A stretch of 10,536 nucleotides of DNA from an uncultured Bacteroidota bacterium (GTDB lineage Bacteria; Bacteroidota; Bacteroidia; Chitinophagales; S012-47). Location of the stretch: positions 1-10,536 of the forward strand of contig CAJXXO010000071.1 in the NCBI GenBank assembly GCA_913062655.1, in the 5' to 3' direction. The position numbers and the translations under genes are program-made. The number at the start of each line of letters is the position of its first letter. Within the stretch, counting starts at the first letter, position 1. The notes beneath the pieces were generated by a model. The model did no database searches, had not been told where the DNA came from, and worked only from the letters and a program-made list of their open reading frames with translations. This document shows, piece after piece, positions 6,476-10,536 of the stretch.

Positions 6476-7339
6476 TTATTCCAAATAGGCAGCCAGGGTT
6501 TTGGCCAGGCTCGCTTTACGCATTCTGCGCAATGCTCTTTCCTTGATCTGGCGTACCCGTTCTCGTGTGAGGCCGTATCGTTCGCCTATTTCGGTAAGTG
6601 TCATTCGTTCTTCACCTCCCAGTCCGAAGTAACAGCGCAGTACATCTGCTTCCCTTGGACTTAGCCGATCCATCATCGCATTCAGTTCTTTTACCAGCGA
6701 CTCATACATCAAATCCTCTTCTGGTAGTTTATCATCTGCATTTGTCAGGATGTCGGTGAGCATAAGGTCTTCCCCCTCCATCACAGGGGCATCCATAGAG
6801 ACCGGTCGGGCCTGGCTTAGCAGCAGATCGCGGATGGTTTTATCCTTCATGTCCATGATCTCTGAAAGCTCATTGGCATAAGGGGTGCGCTCGTGCTCCT
6901 GCTCAAACTTGACCGATTCTTTGTAAATCTTGTGTGAAGCCGCTGCTTTGTTGATGGGCAGCCGTATCAACCGCGCCTGATCTACAATGGCTTGCATAAT
7001 CGACTGGCGGATCCACCAAACTGCATAGGAGATAAACTTGAATCCTTTGCTCGGGTCGAAGCGTTGGGCGGCCTTGATCAATCCGATGTTACCCTCGTTG
7101 ATGAGGTCAATCAATGGCAAGCCTTGGTTTTGGTATTGTTTGGCGACAGATACGACAAAACGGAGATTGGCGCGGGTCAGTTGCTCAAGCGCCTCCATGT
7201 CGCCCGCCTGTATCTTTTTCGACAGTGCTACCTCTTCTTCGGCAGAAACCATCGGCTCTTTGCTTATGTCGTTCAGATACTTATCCAGCGACAAGGAGTC
7301 GCGGTTGGTAATCTGAGCGGTAATTTTCAGCTGTTTCAT
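6476..7339 (-). CDS. rpoD: Primary (housekeeping) RNA polymerase sigma factor, Bacteroidetes type
   Basis: This 287-residue sigma-70 protein directs RNA polymerase to most promoters. It lacks region 1.1 and the long non-conserved insert of E. coli RpoD, as is typical of Bacteroidetes primary sigma factors. The N-terminus MKQLKITAQITNRDSLSLDKYL is the lineage form of region 1.2. Region 2 includes LTRANLRFVVSVAKQYQNQG and the -10-binding segment GFKFISYAVWWIRQSIMQAI. Region 3 spans about 130-200, and region 4.2 is LTEIGERYGLTRERVRQIKE near the C-terminus. The protein presumably recognises the TAnnTTTG boxes seen elsewhere in this window. It follows pnp by 92 bases with no clear promoter of its own between them, and has a strong terminator after it. 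Confidence 0.97.
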   Translation of the reverse strand: MKQLKITAQITNRDSLSLDKYLNDISKEPMVSAEEEVALSKKIQAGDMEALEQLTRANLRFVVSVAKQYQNQGLPLIDLINEGNIGLIKAAQRFDPSKGFKFISYAVWWIRQSIMQAIVDQARLIRLPINKAAASHKIYKESVKFEQEHERTPYANELSEIMDMKDKTIRDLLLSQARPVSMDAPVMEGEDLMLTDILTNADDKLPEEDLMYESLVKELNAMMDRLSPREADVLRCYFGLGGEERMTLTEIGERYGLTRERVRQIKERALRRMRKASLAKTLAAYLE

Positions 7340-7431
7340 TGCGCGGGGTATTTACTGTACCCTACGAAACGAAACAGCCGAAAGTTGCAATACGGAATAA
7401 ATTATTTCACAATAAGTTGTAGATATTACAC

Positions 7432-9669
7432 CTATCCATCATTGCGATGGTGCCGGTCACCCCGGTTATCGCGGTTACCACCGCGACCCCCACCTCTGGG
7501 GCCTCGGTCACGCTTTGGCTCCACGTAGCCTTCCGGCTTTTCCAGTAACACCTTGCGGGATAGCTTGAACTTGCCGCTGCGCTTGTCAATATCCAGCAGC
7601 TTTACATCAATCACATCGCCTACCTTAAGCACATCCTCTACATTATCAATTCTGCGCCACTCTATCTCGGAGATGTGCAGCAATCCTTCCTTGCCCGGCA
7701 TGAACTCTACAAAAGCACCGTATGGCATAATAGACTTTACAGTAGAGGTATATACCTCGCCTGTTTCCGGAGTGGCCGTGATGGCTTTGATGCGCTGCAG
7801 AGCCGCCTGAATGGCCTCGGCATTGTCACCAGCGATCATGATCTCTCCTTGATCTCCTACCTCTTCGATGTTGATGGTAGTATTGGTTTCGCGCTGCATT
7901 TCCTGGATCACGCTTCCACCCGGGCCAATGATAGCACCAATAAAGTCGCGAGCGATAAACAGTTTCTCGATACGCGGCACGTGTGGCTTAAACTCAGTAC
8001 GTGGCTCTTTGATGGCGGTATTCATGCGCTGCAGGATGTGCAGACGGCCTTCCCGTGCTTGTGCCAGGGCAGAGCGCAAGATATCGTAGCTCAAACCCTT
8101 TATTTTAATGTCCATCTGACAAGCACAGATACCCTCTTCAGTACCGGTTACCTTGAAGTCCATATCACCCAGGTGATCTTCGTCCCCCAAAATATCCGAT
8201 AGTACCACCACATTACCCTGATCGTCACCGATCAAGCCCATGGCAATACCGGAAACGGGTGCAGAAATCTTCACCCCTGCATCCATCAGTGCGAGTGATC
8301 CTGCGCAAACCGTAGCCATAGATGAGGAACCATTAGATTCCAAAATATCACTTACTACACGCACGGTATAAGGGTTATCTTCTTCCTCGGGCATCACCGG
8401 CTTCAGTGAGCGGTGAGCCAGGTTACCGTGGCCTACCTCTCTGCGTCCAGGCCCCCGCATCGGCTTAGTCTCCCCGGTAGAGAATGGGGGAAAATTGTAG
8501 TGTAGAATAAAGTCCTCATAGCCTTTGTAGGAGGCGTTGTCGATCAACTGTTCGTCCAACTTCGTACCCATGGTAACGGTGGTCAGCGACTGTGTTTCAC
8601 CGCGGGTAAACAAAGCTGAACCATGCGCAGCAGGCAACACGTCCACCTCAACAGCAATGGGGCGGACCTCATTGAGTTGACGGCCATCCAAACGCTTCTT
8701 ATCATGGAGAATCATGTTACGGATCACTTCCTTCTCCAGCTCTTTGTAGTAGCGTTTGGTCAGCTCTACTGTCTCTTCTTCCGGCTCCTCTCCCAGAGAC
8801 TCCACCAATTCATCTTTGATGGCGCTCAGCGATTCTGCACGCTCATGCTTGGGTAATGCACTGGAAGCCACTTTGTAGATACGATCCTTGGCGAATTGTT
8901 CTACCATCGCCTTTATCTCTTCATTCTCCGGTACGGCAGGTATGTCGCGCTTAGGCTTGTTGCCAGTAAGTTCACGCAACTGCACCTGTACCTCACACTG
9001 CTTCTTGATGGCATCATGTGCAAAGCTGATGGCATCCACGAGGTCATCCTCGCTCACCTCTTGCATTTCACCTTCTACCATCAATACACTATCCATATTA
9101 GCCGCTACGATCAGGTCCATATCGGCATCTTCCAGCTCGGTGCGGGTAGGATTTACTTTGAATTCGCCCTCTACACGAGCCACCCGCACTTCAGAAATGG
9201 GTCCATCAAATGGAATATCTGAGATGGTCAGGGCTGCACTTGCTGCAAAAGCAGCCAACGCATCGGGCATTACCTCTTTATCGTGCGAGATCAACGAGAT
9301 CAGCACTTGCGTTTCATTGAGGTAGTTGTCGGCAAACATGGGGCGCAGGGCACGGTCTACCAATCGACTCGTTAAAATCTCATATTCACTCAAGCGACCC
9401 TCGCGCTTGAAAAAGCCACCGGGGATTTTACCCGCTGCGGCATATTTTTCCTGAAAGTCCACTGACAGGGGAAAGAAAGGCTGTCCTTCTTTGGCCTCCT
9501 TGGCAGAAACGACTGTGGCCAACAGCATGGTCTTACCACAGGTCAATACTACAGCACCATCGGCCTGCTTGGCCATTTTACCTGTTTCCAGGTGAATGGT
9601 GGTTCCACCGCCCATGTCAACAGACACGGTTTGGTGATTAGGGAATAGAATGTCTTGTTCGTTACTCAT
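7432..9669 (-). CDS. pnp: Polyribonucleotide nucleotidyltransferase (PNPase)
   Basis: This trimeric phosphorolytic 3'-to-5' exoribonuclease degrades mRNA to nucleoside diphosphates and adds heteropolymer tails. The 745 residues show the standard order: RNase PH domain 1 (about 15-145), the all-helical middle (about 245-325) and RNase PH domain 2 (about 330-560). In domain 2, DILGDEDHLGDMDFKVTGT holds the catalytic aspartates. A KH domain (about 570-632, GPGG at 582-585) and an S1 RNA-binding domain (639-708) follow. The tail from about 716 is rich in Arg, Gly and His (PRGGGRGG and similar), an RGG-like extension that probably adds RNA affinity. Start is ATG at 9669 (MSNEQDILF). It lies between rpsO and rpoD on the same strand, with a hairpin and promoter-like boxes 32-66 bases upstream. 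Confidence 0.97.
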   Translation of the reverse strand: MSNEQDILFPNHQTVSVDMGGGTTIHLETGKMAKQADGAVVLTCGKTMLLATVVSAKEAKEGQPFFPLSVDFQEKYAAAGKIPGGFFKREGRLSEYEILTSRLVDRALRPMFADNYLNETQVLISLISHDKEVMPDALAAFAASAALTISDIPFDGPISEVRVARVEGEFKVNPTRTELEDADMDLIVAANMDSVLMVEGEMQEVSEDDLVDAISFAHDAIKKQCEVQVQLRELTGNKPKRDIPAVPENEEIKAMVEQFAKDRIYKVASSALPKHERAESLSAIKDELVESLGEEPEEETVELTKRYYKELEKEVIRNMILHDKKRLDGRQLNEVRPIAVEVDVLPAAHGSALFTRGETQSLTTVTMGTKLDEQLIDNASYKGYEDFILHYNFPPFSTGETKPMRGPGRREVGHGNLAHRSLKPVMPEEEDNPYTVRVVSDILESNGSSSMATVCAGSLALMDAGVKISAPVSGIAMGLIGDDQGNVVVLSDILGDEDHLGDMDFKVTGTEEGICACQMDIKIKGLSYDILRSALAQAREGRLHILQRMNTAIKEPRTEFKPHVPRIEKLFIARDFIGAIIGPGGSVIQEMQRETNTTINIEEVGDQGEIMIAGDNAEAIQAALQRIKAITATPETGEVYTSTVKSIMPYGAFVEFMPGKEGLLHISEIEWRRIDNVEDVLKVGDVIDVKLLDIDKRSGKFKLSRKVLLEKPEGYVEPKRDRGPRGGGRGGNRDNRGDRHHRNDG

Positions 9670-9700
9670 AAATCTGTCGTCTTTATCATCTTATTACATA

Positions 9701-9735
9701 CAAAAGTAGCCGTATTGGATAATACGGCTACCAAA
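9701..9735 (-). promoter_or_regulatory. Promoter of pnp with a palindrome filling its spacer
   Basis: On the minus strand TTTG (9735 to 9732), a 23-base spacer and TACTTTTG (9708 to 9701) fit the Bacteroidetes -33/-7 pattern, 32 bases before the pnp ATG. The perfect inverted repeat at 9706-9731 fills the spacer and enters the -7 box. This fits a regulated promoter with an operator, but the same hairpin could act in RNA. Confidence 0.5.
9706..9731 (-). terminator. 11-bp stem-loop between rpsO and pnp (terminator or RNA processing site)
   Basis: Eleven perfect base pairs (GTAGCCGTATT with AATACGGCTAC) close a 4-base loop, followed on the minus strand by TTTTG. The T-run is short for a full terminator, so partial termination or attenuation after rpsO is likely. 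In E. coli a hairpin in the same rpsO-pnp gap is cut by RNase III and lets PNPase control its own mRNA; a comparable role here is inference. Confidence 0.6.
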
Positions 9736-9764
9736 AAAATTTTCTGTTACGTGCACTGGGAAGC

Positions 9765-10037
9765 TTACTTTCTTAAGTTCAGCTTCTGTATCAAGGCACG
9801 ATACCCATCCAAATCTTTCTTCGCCAAGTATGTCAATAGGCGCTTGCGCTTACCTACCAACTTCAACAAAGCTCTTCTGGAGGCGTGGTCTTTCTTGTTT
9901 TGTTGCAAATGGTCAGAGATCAATTTAATGCGCTCTGTGTACAGTGCAATCTGGCCCTCAATAGAACCGGTGTTATTATCTGCACTACCATACTCCTTGA
10001 ATAAGGAGGTTTTAGCATCTGCCGTCATTGTACTCAT
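9765..10037 (-). CDS. rpsO: 30S ribosomal protein S15
   Basis: S15 binds the central domain of 16S rRNA early in 30S assembly. The 90-residue product is of normal length and shows the family core: NTGSIEGQIALYTERI, SDHLQQNKKDHASRRALLKL and VGKRKRLLTYL, ending ALIQKLNLRK. The likely start is the ATG at 10037 (MSTMTADAK); an in-frame ATG at 10028 would remove three residues and is equally compatible with the family. It sits between the accD tail and pnp and begins the rpsO-pnp-rpoD block. Confidence 0.97.
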   Translation of the reverse strand: MSTMTADAKTSLFKEYGSADNNTGSIEGQIALYTERIKLISDHLQQNKKDHASRRALLKLVGKRKRLLTYLAKKDLDGYRALIQKLNLRK

Positions 10038-10067
10038 CGTCTAGGCTTCTTTTCTTATTTCGAGCGG

Positions 10068-10075
10068 CAAATTTA
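10068..10075 (-). promoter_or_regulatory. -7 box of the rpsO promoter
   Basis: TAAATTTG on the minus strand matches TAnnTTTG 30 bases before the rpsO ATG, in the 63-base gap after the accD stop. No strong -33 TTG is seen at the right distance. Confidence 0.5.
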
Positions 10076-10100
10076 CGAAAACATCTGATAAAACACCACC

Positions 10101-10217
10101 CTATTCAACGGGTCCATTTTTATTTGTCAACATCCGAATCAATTGTGCGGTCTTATCTTTCAGTTCGTGCCGATGTACGATAAAATCCAGAAAGCCTTTT
10201 TCCAATAAAAATTCAGC
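10101..10217 (-). CDS. accD: Acetyl-CoA carboxylase carboxyltransferase beta subunit, C-terminal fragment
   Basis: The reading frame ends AEFLLEKGFLDFIVHRHELK followed by DKTAQLIRMLTNKNGPVE and a TAG stop. This is the C-terminus of AccD, the carboxyltransferase subunit that makes malonyl-CoA for fatty acid synthesis; GFLDFIVHR is characteristic. Only about 38 codons belong to it. The rest of the gene, with its zinc ribbon, is missing because the frame switches upstream into a different gene. It precedes rpsO on the same strand by 63 bases. The exact left limit of the accD part is uncertain between 10191 and 10217, where the two genes share sequence. Confidence 0.75.
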   Translation of the reverse strand, partial: AEFLLEKGFLDFIVHRHELKDKTAQLIRMLTNKNGPVE

Positions 10218-10277
10218 TAGGTAAGAGCCGTCTTGCCCAGTAATGCCAGTAATTAGAGCACGTTTAGGTTGCGTCAT
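10191..10277 (-). pseudogene. gmd: GDP-mannose 4,6-dehydratase, first ~29 codons only, fused to accD tail
   Basis: From the ATG at 10277 the frame reads MTQPKRALITGITGQDGSYL then AEFLLEKGF. This is the N-terminus of GDP-mannose 4,6-dehydratase, which makes the GDP-fucose and GDP-rhamnose precursor, with its NADP-binding GITGQDG. A complete Gmd (about 350 residues) would continue GYEVHGI; instead the frame passes into accD. The resulting 58-codon frame makes no functional sense, lacking the YxxxK catalytic part. Both genes encode something close to AEFLLEKGF, so a shared stretch of up to about 27 bases probably caused an assembly join. Confidence 0.7.
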
Positions 10278-10536
10278 ATCGGTTCAATTTCCAGTAATTC
10301 TACAGATCACCCAAGGTCGGTGAGAGTCGCTGTCGTTGAGCAGCTAAAGACCTGTCAATTTCGCACAGTGCCTAACAGCAGCGATGATGGGCATCGCAGA
10401 GTGGTCTAGCCGGACTCGATAGATTGCTGTAGAGGCTTCTTTAGAGTACCCGCTGAGATTTCTGAATCTCGCTTTTAGAGAATATGCGCCCCTCAGCAGC
10501 TAACAGCGATCGCCCAAGTCAAAAAATGCCATCCTG
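10278..10536. other. Upstream region of gmd, probably cyanobacterial; no convincing gene
   Basis: No long reading frame is visible on either strand. The base pattern differs from the rest of the window, and the stretch holds the HIP1 octamer GCGATCGC (10506-10513), which is highly over-represented in many cyanobacteria. A 6-bp hairpin (GAGATT/AATCTC, 10455-10470) lies in the gap. At the far edge a minus-strand frame stops at 10500-10502 and could be the last codons of another gene, but too little is present to name it. Confidence 0.5.
10506..10513. repeat. HIP1 palindrome
   Basis: GCGATCGC is the core of the highly iterated palindrome of cyanobacterial genomes. One copy can occur by chance, but its position beside the Gmd start supports a cyanobacterial source for this end. 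Confidence 0.5.

Noticed and set aside
7340..7431. Separate promoter for rpoD in the gap after pnp
   Set aside because: No clean TAnnTTTG box with a placed -33 TTG could be found; read-through from pnp is simpler.
10101..10277. A genuine Gmd-AccD fusion protein
   Set aside because: Only the nucleotide-binding start of Gmd and the tail of AccD are present, neither with its active site, and the switch falls on a shared coding motif next to cyanobacterial-like DNA. An assembly join explains it better.
10380..10450. Possible tRNA-like segment near GGTCTAGCCGGACTCG
   Set aside because: No acceptor stem or T-arm with the conserved GTTCRA sequence could be paired.

Overview
The window is almost entirely a piece of a Bacteroidetes (Bacteroidota) chromosome. 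The evidence is a 287-residue primary sigma factor that lacks region 1.1, the gene order rpsO-pnp-rpoD, repeated promoter -7 boxes of the Bacteroidetes form TAnnTTTG, poor Shine-Dalgarno signals, and a large SprA-like outer-membrane protein. The last ~320 bases on the right look foreign. They carry the first codons of a GDP-mannose 4,6-dehydratase gene and a cyanobacterial HIP1 octamer (GCGATCGC), joined in frame to the 3' end of a Bacteroidetes-type accD. I read this as a chimeric assembly junction in a mixed community, not as biology.

Layout. On the minus strand at the left, hldD (1453-2427) is followed by the N-terminal 465 codons of a SprA-like surface protein that runs off the left edge. 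Back to back with hldD, a plus-strand group begins: a lipoprotein (2493-3032), a Crp/Fnr-family regulator (3041-3664), a 31-residue membrane peptide (3730-3825) and a YgaP-like DUF2892 membrane protein (3837-4043). A CRP-like palindrome sits before the last two. A bidirectional terminator separates this group from the convergent purL (4089-6329, minus). Further right, all on the minus strand, are rpoD (6476-7339), pnp (7432-9669), rpsO (9765-10037) and the accD tail (10101 to about 10217). The cyanobacterial-like end follows to 10536.

How the genes work together. HldD makes an ADP-heptose precursor for lipopolysaccharide cores, so it and the downstream surface protein both concern the outer envelope. 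The plus-strand group looks like a small envelope and stress-sensing unit: the Crp/Fnr protein probably acts on the palindrome upstream of the two small membrane proteins. The rpsO-pnp-rpoD block is core gene expression (ribosome, RNA decay, transcription), with a stem-loop and promoter-like boxes between rpsO and pnp. PurL serves purine synthesis and has its own promoter.

I saw no tRNA, rRNA, CRISPR array, insertion sequence or phage gene, and no clearly new defence or mobile system. The best leads are the Crp/Fnr operator with the short membrane gene, the hairpin inside the pnp promoter, and the chimeric right end.
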